The notes below the pieces were generated by a model, which was not told the DNA's origin, ran no database searches, and saw only the letters and a list, made by a program, of their open reading frames with translations. Shown piece after piece: positions 13,101-25,985 of a DNA stretch of 64,000 bases. The position numbers were made by a program, and so were the translations under genes. The stretch is from Rotaria socialis. Lineage: Eukaryota > Rotifera > Eurotatoria > Philodinida > Philodinidae. Numbering within the stretch: the stretch's first letter is position 1; every line of letters starts with the position of its first letter. The stretch spans positions 70,411 through 134,410 of the forward strand of contig CAJNYU010003362.1 of assembly GCA_905331475.1 (NCBI GenBank). Reading direction: 5' to 3'.

Positions 13101-14207
13101 TGCGTTTGAAGTGTCGGCACATGCAGACCAACCTCCTATAGATACATCTAATGAAATATCATCTCCTGTCTACATATATATTGATTTTTCATCGAGATTT
13201 TAAACTCATATATGCACATGATAAATAATCACAAAAGAAAACACCAAGTTATTGTTCAATTGCTTCCATGCATGGGGTAACCAGAGAGAAAAGTTGCACC
13301 TATCAATCATACGACATGAATATTAAGTAGAGGAGGCTGAAATTCTATATTTCTATTCATTAATGAATATATAAATCAAAGTAAATCATTTATCAGCTAG
13401 TGCTTATCAAATTTAATACTCAGCTTAATGATTTAATTAATTATTATTATTGATTGATTAAGCACGAGAGTAGATCAAAATAGCCCCTAAGACAAAAACA
13501 CTGAATTAATCATTTGTATTTAATTATGCAAATCTTCAATTTGTTTTGAAAACAGGAGTAAATTGTATTATGCAAAAATCATGACAAAAAAACAGGACAG
13601 TGATTTAACAACGAGAAAAAATCCAATATCGATGATATTTTTTCAGTGATTATACCATAGTTACCTGATTGCATATTATTAGTATCTTTCACAACCTTTT
13701 CATTTTCAACGATGAGGCTTAACAAAGTAAACTAAGTGCTTAGATAAAACTGATGATAATTATATTTTCTGAGCCAATAATCGCATGGAGGATGACATTA
13801 AACATACATTTCGATTTTTAATTATTTCTCCTAATGTTACAAGCAATGCAATTAATTATTTGAGTGCTCAAATATTTTATTACTTTTCGTTGTTTTTGTC
13901 AGTCAATCAAATATTGAAAACTTCATAAAAACACATCGGCAAAAAGAAGAACAGGACAAGGCAAAAAGAAAACGTCAAGAAAAAAAAAGACAGTTTAGAA
14001 AAATAAAAATTTAATACAACCAATGATCATCAATTCTGCTGTGTACGTAGTTTTCATATTTGAAATACAACGATATAACTTATAAAAAAAATCTATCACT
14101 CATCGAGACAAATACACAAATATTGACAGTCCCTTTTCAAACAGTATAAAGGTAAACTGCTATAAAACGTAATCAATATTGAGAAAAAAAAAGCCCTGAG
14201 CAAATCT
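10177..14207. other. Intergenic, no gene seen
   Basis: About 4 kb of strongly AT-rich DNA downstream of the minus-strand membrane-protein gene. No exon with recognisable homology, tRNA or repeat family was seen. Two copies of AAATTCCCATTGGA lie about 42 bp apart near 12737 and 12779. The right edge probably includes the 3' UTR of the minus-strand gene. Confidence 0.55.
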
Positions 14208-15400
14208 TTAATATTCCAATGCTTTTTGCTGTGTGATATCACCTTTCGATAAGTAATGAGCACGAAAAAGATTCATCTCATTTTTTTGTGTAATAAACCT
14301 TCGAGAATCACTAGTGGCAGTTACAATTCGTTTGCTAGTGGAATCAAATGTTTCAGTATCTTGAAGAACTGTTTGAAATTCTCTTGGAACTTCCCATTTA
14401 ATATCATTTAATTCATTAACATTTGCAAACTTCATTTGAATGTTTGATGCTAACGGTAGATTGGGTTCTATGGGAGGTCTTTTCTCAGTTATACTTGCTG
14501 AATAAGTAATAGGTATAGATCGATGTGTAGTAAATTTAATTGAAACTTCCGGAGATTGTTCATGATTTGATAATGTTCGAGTAGGTTTTGTTTGTAAATA
14601 TGGAGTTGAAAGAAAATCAATCGGCGGTGTTACACTTGTACTACTTTTAAGAATAGATTTTGGAACCACATTTTTATAGTTCATTCCATAAAATTCAGTT
14701 GATGTATCTATTCGTTGGACTTGTGGAACAATCACTTGAGGACGACGAAATGATTGAAATCGATAATTTTCTAATTGATCATTCTCATCATCATCATCAT
14801 CATCGTCGTCGTCATAATCTTCACGATATTGACGAAAATCGATTAACGCTGGGCGAGGAAAGACAGAGTGTCTATAAGCATAATTATCAGTCGGATAGGA
14901 ATGAATTTCATAATCAGCAGGGGGCAATTGTGCTGTTTTTATTATTGGTGATTGCAAATCAAGCCAATGTTGAGATGATGCTGAGGACGACGAGGACGAA
15001 AGCGATGAGGATAATACTGGTGGCATTCTTTTATCTTCATCATTAGAATAAAAAGCGTGATTTTGAATACCCCTATTATATGTTACGATAGGATATGGCG
15101 CACGAATAGTACCAACAAGTGCTAACTCATCAGCGTGTGGTGGACGAAGAATCGTTGATTGAAATTTTGCCTGTGAATTACTATTAATATCTGGTATATA
15201 TTCATATTCTTCTCTCTAAATTGAAAATAACTTATCATATTAAATTTTATTTCTTATTTCTTTTTATTTACTTTAACATAGAACTTCTTTGGTCTAGCAC
15301 GAGTAACATACCATCGACATAGACAGATGATAATCAAAACTTCGAATAGTATGATGGAAACTATCGCCCACAGTGTTAATTTTGTTTCCAGTTCGTTCAT
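14208..15400 (-). CDS. Single-pass membrane protein of unknown function, 378 aa
   Basis: Two minus-strand exons, 15400-15272 (43 codons) and 15215-14208, join in phase 0 across a 56-bp intron. The ATG at 15400 is preceded by an in-frame TAG two codons earlier, so it is the first start. Residues about 9-28 form one hydrophobic segment (LWAIVSIILFEVLIIICLC) followed by a basic flank (RWYVTRARPKK). This predicts a short outside N-terminus and a long cytosolic tail, without a cleaved signal peptide. The tail has an EYEYIPDI acidic/aromatic patch, a Ser-rich stretch, a run of eight aspartates, and many SP/TP and PP sites, and looks mostly disordered. I recognise no family. A scaffold or adaptor-type tail is possible but unproven. 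Confidence 0.7.
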
Positions 15401-16690
15401 CGTCTATGGACGAGAAGAAAAATAAATAATCCCTAGAAGAAAATATCAATCTATAAGAATTTTATATCAGATTAATGATCTAACTAAGGTAACAAAAAAA
15501 AGTCAAAAGAACTGAGAGGCTCGTTCAAATGGAGAGCAGAAGTAGTTGATCATCAATGATGTAATGCTTTTGAATCATTAGAATTTGATGTTTGATTGAT
15601 CGAATTTCTTCTACATAGTCACCATCAATATGACTAATCCTACTTATAGGGTTGTATTGTGTTCAATCTTTGGTCTGTGACGGTTTCGATCAAATTTCAA
15701 TAGTATAAAAGAGGTGTGAACAAATTGCTTAAATACCTTTTTTTGTATACATATTTAAACGAATGAACATGACTAAAGTGACTCTATCGTCATTTTAGAA
15801 AGGTCTATTTTCCGTTTATTGTCCAAAGAATACAACAAAAATAAAAAAAAGACATTACTCTAATTGTCTTTCTTCTTAGTATACGACATGAACATATGGA
15901 TCATTGTTCCATTTATACTGTTCATATTGAATGAGTATGACTGCAATCATTTTTCCTCCTCTCAGTTTTCAGGTACATTGTTGTTTTTTGACTGCATTAA
16001 GTGCATACGTAGATATTACTGTTTGATTACTTACTGAGAACGATTATTTTTATATATCTTCCTTTGTGGATGAAATACAACACAAACGGAGAAATCGTAG
16101 AAGTATTTAAATGAGAAAAAAGAAAAAAAACAGCGCCTGCTTTTACTTGCCTTCTTTATTCTTTTGTATGTTAATCTATGTTCTAACTGGCATTAAATCA
16201 TCTTTCTCTTTACTCACCTAAGTACTATTGAGTATATAGGAAATAAGCTTGAATAGGGACTGCCGAAAGAAAGAGCCCGATTTTCTTTGCTCGGCGTGTT
16301 GATCGTTATACGAAAGAAAACTTATTTTGCGGTCGTTGGATACTTTAGAAATACTTACATAAAATAATTGTATTATCAAACGGTGCATTGATGAAAGTGA
16401 TAAGAAATCAATTGAAAGAAGATAAATTTGTATATCATACTAAAGTAAACTGACATTTTTTATATTGTTTATTCACAGGCAAAGACTCTTTGCTTAGAGC
16501 CAATGTGAAGTGTTAACACATATCTAGCAGAAGTGCATCAGCTATGAGTATTAATAAAAGAGACGCACACCTACAGGTGAATATAAGAGTTGAGTGAAAG
16601 GAGAGAGAGAGAAAAAAAGAAGAAAAAGAAAGAGACTTGGGACTAAGCTCATGCAATTCGTTCGTTGCTCTCTTCGGACACACGCACACA

Positions 16691-16729
<39 letters not shown>

Positions 16730-18920
16730 GAATAATAAAGTTCAGATTTTTAAATGATGAACGAATCAGTCAACTAGGCGTCTCACGACAGGATATTTAT
16801 ATCGATGGAATGAATCATATGTTCAATTATCAGCGTGAATACGACAGGCGATGTCAATAGAGAATCAAAAATATTGAGTTATAAGATGATGGCGAAGAAT
16901 CTAATTTCTCTAGAAGTAAATTTGCACGAGCAACGATGTCTCGATTCGTACACATAAGTGCACTTAAATTATAGACACACCAGGTCGTAATATTTTCAGA
17001 TGAAGTTAAATCATGAAATAAACTGCTAACTATGTTTTATTGACTGGAATTAATGCTGGTATGATTTTTATCTCCCTCATTTCTTTATGCTCACTATTAG
17101 GCAAGGTACTATTGAATGAAAAGAAGAAAAAGAAAAAGAAACGGAAGAAAGTTTCGCCCACATCAAGACTTGAAGGTCATTCATTGGTACCATTGATTTA
17201 TGTACGTATTCTCAAGCAATACTAATTTTATTAGGTGTTACTCGATATGAATTTTATTCGAACTGTTTATTATAGAAATTCAATTGAACGGTTGATGTCT
17301 CTTATTGTTTCTGAAGTTGTCCATTTGTCTATGTCTACTAGTCACACTCTTGAAAATAAAACACGAAGAAGCAGATTTCATTGTTCTAATCCGCACCTCT
17401 CCGCCATCTCCACCAGAAGAAAAAAAGAAAGAGTTAACGCCTTGTCAATCGATTTCGTTCTATGTTGTCCGATACGTATAAATGTGTGTGTGTGCGTGTG
17501 TGTATGTATCATAATTTGAAGGAGACGCAAAGAATAAAAGTACATATGCGCTAAGTCAAATACTTCCTTCTACTTTCGATCGAATAAATTGATAGAAAAA
17601 AAAAGAAAAATAGCATTAACATTTCAGCAGACTTGATGATAATATGTTTCTTGTTTGCATACAAATTGTTATTCATGTAAAATATCGCTATGAGTATGTA
17701 CAAGAATTGAGTTTATTTAGTTATTGGAAGACAATAAAAGAGAAAGGGATTGAATAAATAAGAGTCTATTAAATGATTTTTACTCTACTCGAAATTTTAT
17801 TTGATTAAATGATCTTTGTCAAGAGAATATTGAACATGAGTGTTTAAGAATGTTAAATGTACAATTAATAAGAGCTTTACTTGTTTTATGCATATATCAT
17901 GAATCCTTGAATTTTGATATTACATAATAATCGTTATTTTAGCAAGTAAAATACGTATGGTTCAAACACATTCAATCTCGGTTGTATGCTCTTTTTGTTT
18001 CAAACTTCATATTATATTTATCTTTGTACAGAATTACGAATAAGCATGATACATTGCTAGAATATCAAATGTAATATTAGCATTTTTACTTTCTTTTTTT
18101 TTGCAATATTCAACTGTTCAATCAAAAGTTTTTGTTTGAACAAGTTGACAATGACGATTATCATTATCATTTTTACTTGCTTTATACTTTGTATTATTTT
18201 AACACGTACGTAACATTGTTCATAAATCAATGTTAAACTTCTTGACTGATTTGCAACCGCTTGAATATGACTTTTTTTGTTTTTGAAGTGAAATAAATAT
18301 TGGTATAAATTCACATTGAACACGATGCTTGTTTTTTACTCAAACAAATATGATTTCTTTCTGTAATAGAGTGTGTTTTTTGTCCTGGTGAAAACTTGAA
18401 TTGAAATATCAATTTTGATAAGACTATTTATAATTGATATCGAAGTCGTAGTCTGAAAACGAAGGTAGAAAAGACTCTTTAGGAACAGTTTTTACGGTCG
18501 GCACATCTTCTTCGCTCAGTAGAACTCAATAGAGTTGATAAAAATTGCTCTGTTCTGTCGATGCTATTATAGAACACAAAAGAATGTGACATCGATACAT
18601 GAGTAAGCTCGTTGTCGTCTGAATCGGTTTGAGCTTGCAAACTAAAGTAACTTATCATGATTGTTAACAATTCATAACATAATCATTTCTATGATTTTAT
18701 AAGGTGATCAACAGTAGCGCTATATAACGATTGATTTTATAAATATTAATCACGAAAATGAATGCTGATGACGCGACTATTTATCCAAAATTTTTAACGG
18801 TTTCTTTCCCACAATAAGAAACAAAAAGGAGAACACGATTATTTTTGTTTTGCAGTATACAAGTTTTGGTCTTATTAATAAGCAATTTAGATTTTTGATT
18901 TACATTGAAGTGCTTCAATT
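15401..18920. other. Intergenic, no gene seen
   Basis: AT-rich sequence between the minus-strand membrane-protein start and the PRDX4 relic; the two are divergent, so both upstream regions lie here. It contains (TA)n at about 16693-16727 and (GT)n near 17483-17504. No exon with homology was seen. Confidence 0.55.
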
Positions 18921-19968
18921 ATGTTTCTTATAACTTCAGTCTTGTTATTGTTTATCAGTCGTCCATTGATTTCATGTAAAAAACAATAACCTCTATGTGT
19001 TGAACCTTCGGATGGTGTTGCAGCTTATCCATGCGCAAGTCGTCCAAGTAGAGAACCACTCAGTTTACAACACAAAGTCAGATTTTGTTTTGCTTAATCT
19101 GATTGCTTAATAAAAAAAATTACAATCATACTGTATTTAATTAGCAAATCAGCACCATCATTCGAGAGTTTAGCCGTTATAAAAGAAGAATTTAAAGAAA
19201 TTAGTTTGAATGATTCAAAGACAAATATCTTGTACTTCTTTTCTATCCATTAGATTTGTAAGTTTTATACATTAATGAAGAATGAATTGAAATTATTTCT
19301 TCTCATACCTATTTATTCAAGTACGTTTGTGTGTCCAAAAGAAATCATTGCTTTCTCTGATCGTATTCAAGAATTTTAAAATCTTAACACTGGAGGTACA
19401 TTTGCTTACTTTTGATTCAAAATGAGAAATAAAAATATTGTTATTTGAAAATTGTTAGTTGTTGCAATTTCTGTTGACTCACAATTTACGTATCTAGCAT
19501 GGATAAATACACCTCGGAAACAAGGTGGTTTAGGCAATATTCAAATTCCACTTCTATCTGGTTTAACACATCAAATTTCGAAAGACTATGGCGTTTATCT
19601 ACAAGATGTAGGTCATGCAATAAGGTATGAACATGAAATATAAAAATAAAAACAATATTATTCTTAAATATAATTGTGTTTATTAAGAGGATTAGTTATT
19701 ATTAATGGGCGTGGTATTCTTCGTCAAATTACAATGAACGATCTTCCTGTGGGTCGATCAACTGATGAAACAATTCGACTTCTTCAAGCTTTTCAATATA
19801 CTGATAAACATGGCGAAGGTAAAATAAAGAAATTAATATTTGGAATATTTAATTAGTCCCATTTTAGTATGCCCTGCTGGTTGGCGTCCTGGTGCTGATA
19901 CTATTATTCCAAATCCAGACGAAAAACTTAAATATTTCAGTAAAAATTACAAAACCAAAAAGAACTAA
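18921..19968 (+). pseudogene. PRDX4: Peroxiredoxin-4 (ER 2-Cys peroxiredoxin) pseudogene
   Basis: Six exons of a typical 2-Cys peroxiredoxin: 18921-19081, 19145-19257, 19322-19395, 19459-19624, 19688-19818 and 19868-19968. PRDX4 reduces peroxides in the ER. The first exon encodes a signal-peptide-like start (MFLITSVLLLFISRPLIS), as expected for PRDX4 rather than PRDX1-3. The peroxidatic Cys lies in FVCPKE (family FVCPTE) and the resolving Cys in VCPAGW; the C-terminal block [16 protein letters not shown] is diagnostic of the PRDX4 branch. Four lesions break it: TAA at 18987-18989, an AT instead of GT donor at 19082, a one-base loss in the T-run at 19214-19215 (exon 2 shifts frame), and AAA to TAA at 19377-19379. 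Restoring one base makes the summed length divisible by three, so the gene was intact until recently. Exons 4-6 are clean. Confidence 0.88.
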
Positions 19969-20751
19969 ACGATTTCATCAACAATCTATGTTGTGATTGT
20001 GATTGTTATTTATTTATTTTTCCTTGCTCTCAATAGATATTCGAACTCTTGTAGAGATAGCAATGAAAACAATAATCTTTTATTTGTACTGCGTATATGT
20101 ATTTCTAATGGATTCTTTCCCTTGAGGTAATTAGACTTTTCATGTGGCGACATATTTTTCTTTGTATGTTTGTGTCGCATTGAAGTCAAATAATCGAAAT
20201 ATTTGAAAAAAAATATTGATTTTTGTTTGATGAGAAACATTAAAAGAACAAAAACAAAGAAAGAATTGTTTTATTTTCTTTACGGCCATACTTGTCTAAA
20301 TTAAATACATAGGGTTATCAAAAGATTGAAATCAGAAATAGATAAATCTCTTGCAGTCGGAATAATTGATTCATTTTCAATTTACAATAGAGAGAACAAT
20401 GAAATGAATTAATATTGTCGATAGATTCTTCATAATCTTTTTTCTTGCTATTTGCTGTGTTCGATGGGGTTGAAAATTAAAAAAAAAACACTCTTGATAA
20501 GTATGTTAACGTGCGCGAATGCATCATAGAAAATAATGATACGAAAAACAAAATTCAGTTATCTTCTGAATAATGATGGTTGAAGTCATAGTGTAGATTC
20601 TAGAGTGTTTTCATTACTTCAATTGTTGCCATGGGTTTTTGTTTATTAAAAATAATGGAATTATACAAGAAAAAATCTACTCTCAAACCTTTTGATGGTT
20701 TTATTGATTCACTTTAATATTTATTTATATAATGAAATCGAAGGAAAGAAT
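19969..20751. other. Intergenic between convergent genes
   Basis: No gene seen. This holds the 3' flanks of the PRDX4 relic (+) and of the 169-residue gene (-). Confidence 0.6.
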
Positions 20752-21486
20752 TTAAGCTGCTGTTTCGGAAAGAAGATGATTGGGAATGGGATTATTTCCA
20801 GTTTCAGTAACAAATGGACTTAATTTATTGAAACGTTGTGAAATCATTGTTTGATCTTGATTTGCAACTGGTTCAACAATTATTTGATAGCCAGGTTCTT
20901 TATCAGCGCGAACGGTTTTTGATGGTTCAACACGAGGTGAAATAACAGCACCAACTAAAAAAGCAGATTTTCATTTAGTTATAGATAGAAACGTATGCTT
21001 ACATCGTTCCTCGTAGATACGAGTTACGTAATGTGGAACCGGTTGTTTCACGCGAAGCGATTGATAACGACGATTTTCAAGGGCTTTGTACGATACGATA
21101 CGATGATCTACATCTTTGGGAGGATGATCCGATATAATGCCTTCATATCGATAGATTGGATCCTTATTAACGCGATATGATTCGAGTGATGGCGTCGATA
21201 AAATCAAGTCTCCTTTAAAATAAATAAAAAAATAGGGATTACTCTTGTCCAGTTCAATTCATATTCTGTTATCATTTTATGAATAATAGCTTTGAAAGAC
21301 AAAGGCAATTCATCTTTTTTTAGCTACAATAGGGCCCAAAACAAAATCAATTAAAATATAAATAAATAAAATTTATTGCTTTTTATTACCACCCTTATTG
21401 AAGTGAAGGCCAGTATAGGGTTTTACATTGCTTGAATCAATACTTTTTGAATAGAGTACTGATCTAATAAACTCTAGATCGGACAT
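20752..21486 (-). CDS. Unknown conserved-looking protein, 169 aa
   Basis: Three minus-strand exons, 21486-21390, 21212-21003 and 20954-20752, have lengths (97, 210, 203) that sum to 170 codons including the stop, with phases matching at both introns (177 and 48 bp). The protein is soluble, with no signal or membrane segment. It is rich in charged/aromatic patches such as KPYTGLHFNKGGDL, a YRYEGI block, and RVKQPVPHYVTRIYEER, and ends in a flexible tail (FNKLSPFVTETGNNPIPNH). Short Pro/Tyr-containing segments with few predicted folds recall axonemal or microtubule inner proteins, but that is only an impression. I do not recognise the family. The start at 21486 is chosen because the intron 1 donor is in phase with it. 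Confidence 0.65.
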
Positions 21487-23041
21487 TTTACAAGCACAGG
21501 CCGCTTTCCGTTTTTGTTCGAATAAATATTTTTGTGAGTGTGCACAGGCGCGTGTACTTTTTTTTGTTGATGAAATCAGATGCGGCTACTTATTATTGTG
21601 GTGTGTGTCGATAAGATTTACTTTTATTCTTCTATAGCTGAGACTGAAACAAGAGTAAGAGAAACGAAAAAAAAAGGCAATTTGGCAGTGACTGTTGCAA
21701 AAAATTGATCAACACCTGCATTTGATTGTGTGCATGTTCGTTGGTTGCTGAGCACCACATACAATTATTTTTGGGGAAAGAATGACAAAATAGAATGTTT
21801 TCATGTTAGTCTATTTCATAACTAAGTAATTAGATAGATTCAATACAAAATGTCTACCAAATAATTCTTGTCTTTTTTTTCCACAATAGTTCTCTTACAG
21901 ATTTGAGAGACATGCATACATGAAAGTTTTCTATCAAGAGTACTTTTATTTTAAGTATTATGAAATATGACTTTAATGCAAACAGCAGTGTATTCAAGCA
22001 GCATTTAATTTAATTTTAGTTGCGCAGCTTAATTAGAAAGCTTTTATCTTATAGTCTACTAAAATTATAATAAAATGAAATTGAGCTATTGAAGAAGCAA
22101 AATTTGTCAAAGATCTCTGAATGGATACATAAAAAAAAGAGTGATATATGATAAATGTAAATATATATGAGCCTCAGAGGTATATCATTGTATTCCTATT
22201 AGTTATCTATTTCATCCATTGGAATATAACATATAGTTGTACCTCTATTATCATCGTAGTCTGCACATCTTTCAATTGAAAAAAAACAATATAATAGATA
22301 GAGGTTAGAAATTTATCACATAGCGTCTACTCGTCATGCCAACAGCATTATCTAGTCATGAATATGTAATTAGGAATCTCAATTTAATGTAACTACAGGT
22401 AAAACTGCATACGACAATGAAACTTACTACTTTATTGATTATTTTACAATCTCAACAATAAATTTAGACTTATCAACAGTTGCTCATAATCTTGCAATTA
22501 ATGAAGTTAAGTAGTTGAAAGTCTTCATTGCTTGCTGTATTATATGAGGTGCAACGTTCCAGATGTATTTTGTTTTCTTTTACAAACTTTCATAAAATGA
22601 AATACCACTTATTCATACGAGAAACTGTCAACAAAGCGATCGTCTGTCACCATTTAGTTCGAAGAAAACGATATACATCGCGAAGTTCGATTTCGCAAAT
22701 AATTACCAAAAGAATGCACGATTACCTGGAATCTCTTTAAAAATGACCCAAGGATTAATTAACTACTAAACATGATGCAAAACATAATAGCATATATATA
22801 TATATATATTCCATCAAAGGAAAAGTTAAATCCCTGACACATGAATAGTGGTGTTTGATATATGATTCAAGTCATAGTTTTATAAAAATATATCTAAATA
22901 ACCGATTCTGCCATACCGTCTATCCTACTAGCGATGATAAGATCATTTAACGTACAACACCAAAAGCAAATATAGCTTATTCGCACTCAAGCAAAATATG
23001 ATTAATGAAGAAGTTAACTAAAAGGAATAAGGGATCATAAA
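21487..23041. other. Intergenic, no gene seen
   Basis: AT-rich upstream flank of the minus-strand 169-residue gene. It contains an (AT)n tract at about 22793-22810. A 70-codon frame at 22528 shows no homology I recognise. Confidence 0.5.
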
Positions 23042-23297
23042 TACCCAGGACAATGATTCCTGAAGCAGTATTCCGGGAATTTCCGGCGAAAACCTGCAAG
23101 AAACTCGCTGTTTCCGACCGGAACCCACCGGGAATTGTCCGGAATTCGATGCAGGGATCCGGAAACCGTATCCGGCTATTAGTTTTAACAGGTTCCTGTT
23201 GATTCCGGCCGGAACCGGATAAATCCGGTCACCGGATCCTTTCACCGGAATACCACAGAACCGGTCGTTTTCGGAGCCGGAATGTTCGACCTGGGTA
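23042..23297. mobile_element. Short CCGG-rich MITE, copy 1
   Basis: A 256-bp GC-rich island in AT-rich DNA. It starts TACCCAGG and ends CCTGGGTA, a short inverted repeat. The flanks ATCATAAA (23034-23041) and GTCATCAA (23298-23305) agree at six of eight positions, suggesting a worn 8-bp target duplication (hAT-type). The inside is packed with CCGG-containing words such as TTCCGGCC, ACCGGATCC and AACCGGTC. A second copy sits at 25986-26222. Confidence 0.65.
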
Positions 23298-24424
23298 GTC
23301 ATCAACACTATAAAATAACAACTATAATATTAAAGAAATGTTACACTCTTGTTTAAAACGAAGCACCCATACACGCGATGTCAAGAATTAAAGGAACTCC
23401 ACACAACATAGATGCTATGTTTAGGTGGTCTGAGACGCAGTTACAGATGATCAGAATGATATATTTTTATGAAATAGCACCCACAATATATTGTTTATAA
23501 TGTTAAAAAAAGAATTGATTTTCTTAAGCCAAATGGAAGTGTATACTTTAATGGTTTCAGGATTTGATGATTTGCTTTTATATTTTCCTGCTTGATTAAA
23601 GTTCCGATGCCATTTCGAGAAATGTTATATGACACAGCAGCCTGTCCAATTTAAAACTGGAAAAGTTAACTGAAATGGTGAAAGTCATAAGTTTACATTT
23701 TTCTACGATTTTAGCTGATTTCACACCGACTTTCAATTGCTAATTATTATAGATATTTGTGACTGATGATCAGTTGACATGATATTTCGCTTATCTATTT
23801 TTATAATTCGTTTATAAATCATCCTTAATATAGATATTATTATTTTTTGACTATTTTCGTTGTTTCAATAATGTGATTAGTGCTATTATTTAATGTAAAA
23901 TCTCTCTGCATGTATCTCAAAGACATCTGTGGCATTGAAAGTTGCGAAAATATGAACTTCGATAAAAAGTTTCATCACTTGCGATTCAGCTATACAGATG
24001 ATGTTATAATTATATACTTTGGCACTAAAAATACAAAACTGTATTACGAACTTCATCTTAACAACAAAGTTTTGCCTGCTTATCTTCCATGTTGAGGTCT
24101 GCATCGATTATTGTGGGATAACAGCACCTATTATCGAAATTTCAATCTGTTTCTAAGAAAAAAATCATGTAAAACCGTTATATATTTTTTGTACCGTGAA
24201 CACTCGATAATAACAGATTTCTGTTGAAATCACAAAGGCTAGAGAGGCTGTTTTTTTTAATAAATAAATTTTTATCTGTTATAAAACTTTGCTTGAATAA
24301 AGTTGATAGTACTGCGTTTTTCAAGTGTTCTTCATCTGATTCATTATATCGTCCATGAGTTAGTTGAATCGTTATTATTACAGGATTTGCCTCTTTTTCT
24401 ATTTCAGGGTGTGTTTGTGGGTTT
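23298..24424. other. Intergenic, no gene seen
   Basis: AT-rich spacer between two transposons. A 71-codon frame at 23880 overlaps an equally long frame on the opposite strand and has no homology I recognise. Confidence 0.5.
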
Positions 24425-24945
24425 CAGCGGCGTAACCAGAGGGTGGCAAATGGGCAATTGCCCATTGTAATTTTTGTTCGTAAACTTTTGCCCATTGAAA
24501 TTTTATTTTTTCAGAATTGTTCATAGGTCCACGAAAAAATAATTTTTCCCATGGTGCTTTTATGCTTGAATATTTTGCTTATGTCTGATAATATTTAGTA
24601 TACATAGCCCATTCCGATACCTTTATTTCCGTTAACTCCATTAGTTCTTTTAGCCAATTTAGCCGTTTCGTTAAAGGAACTAAAGGTATCTAATGAAAAT
24701 AAAGGGATAACTTGGGACATCTGAAAGTAAAACGGGATGAATTTTATTTTCCGTGGAATCCTCATTCTAAGCCGTCAACAAACTAAATCGAGTAATAAGA
24801 AATATCAAGGGTTTGGATTTTATTGTTGTGCCCCTACATAATCAACAAGACAAAAGAGAAAATAGAAAAAAGAAGTAGTATACTTATCGAAATATACATA
24901 GTGAGAAGTGAGAGAAAAAAGCTCCCATGTGTTTCATTACGATGA

Positions 24946-25826
24946 AACTGTGGCGCAGTTACGGCGTAACTGCGATCGCACTGTGACCCGTAATTGCGGA
25001 AAATTGCGCCGTAACTACGCGTAACTACGATGAAAAATTCGCAATTACGGGTAGTTACGGTGAAAAAATCCCAGTTATGCATAACGGCGTCCACGTTTTT
25101 CGCAATTATGGGTTACAGTGTCGTCGCAATTGGTACAAAAGATGACATAGATTAGATTTTCACTTTATTTGTACTTTTATTGTGAATTTAAAATATTTTT
25201 GCACAAAATAAAAAATTTAAAACTAGAAAATTAAAATTTTTATAAAATATAGAAAAACAATTTTTAAATTAAAAATTTTCACAATAAAAAATAATTGAAA
25301 AATTAAAACCTAAAAAAATTTACAAATTTACAAAGTTAAAAGTTTAAAGAAATTTTAATTTTAAAAATTAAGGAAAATAAAAAATAACTATCTAGAAAAA
25401 ATAAAATATTAACATCTAAAATAATTTTTAAAAATTTAATAAATAGAAGAAAAAAAATTTAATTACAAAAAGCTGAAAAACTAAAAAGATTTAAATCTAG
25501 AAAAATTTTAAAAAATAAAAAATGTATTCTACTGCTTATAGTAGAATGATTTATGAAAGAAAATGTGACGAGCACTGCTATTTATACTGATTTTCTGTGA
25601 CTGTATTTTATTGTTAGAGTGTAGCCAATTACAAATAAGAAGGAATAATTTATAATTGGCCATTTATACCTACAAGGGATCGTAAGATGCGATCACTAAG
25701 ACGCAGTTACGTTGATCTTCATCACAGTACGCGTCGTTTCTTATAGAATCTCCACTACGATCAATGCGCCATAGTTACGCGTAACTGCGACGCAAAATTG
25801 GCGCTGCGCGTAACTGCGGCACAGTT
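24946..25826. mobile_element. Nested inverted-repeat element with GTTACG/CGTAAC arrays
   Basis: Inside the hAT-type element, AACTGTGGCGCAGTTACGGC at 24946 is mirrored at the right by a GCGTAACTGCGGCACAGTT block ending at 25826. Both end zones are dense in GTAACTGCG, GTAACTACG and their complements (24950-25130 and 25690-25826). The middle (25140-25545) is extremely A/T-rich, mostly AAAATTTAAA-type sequence. No clear target duplication was found, and boundaries may be off by some bases. Confidence 0.6.
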
Positions 25827-25985
25827 GATAAAAAAGAGACGACATGGGCTAGCACGGATAAGGATTGAAGCATTCTGCTTTTAATTTAATTCATTTCTTC
25901 TTTGCAACCAAAACCAAGAGGTTTTAGATACGAGTTTGGATACATATTTCATCAAAATCCACGCTGAAGTGTATCAAATTCGAAC

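Noticed and set aside
14660..15046. 128-codon + strand frame with a His run
   Set aside because: It is the antisense shadow of the Asp-rich exon of the minus-strand membrane protein, which is supported by a matching intron phase.
23018..23308. 96-codon minus-strand frame
   Set aside because: It lies entirely within the CCGG-rich MITE; its composition reflects the repeat.
24834..25094. 86-codon minus-strand frame with repeated RNYG-like words
   Set aside because: It is a translation of the GTTACG arrays of the nested element.
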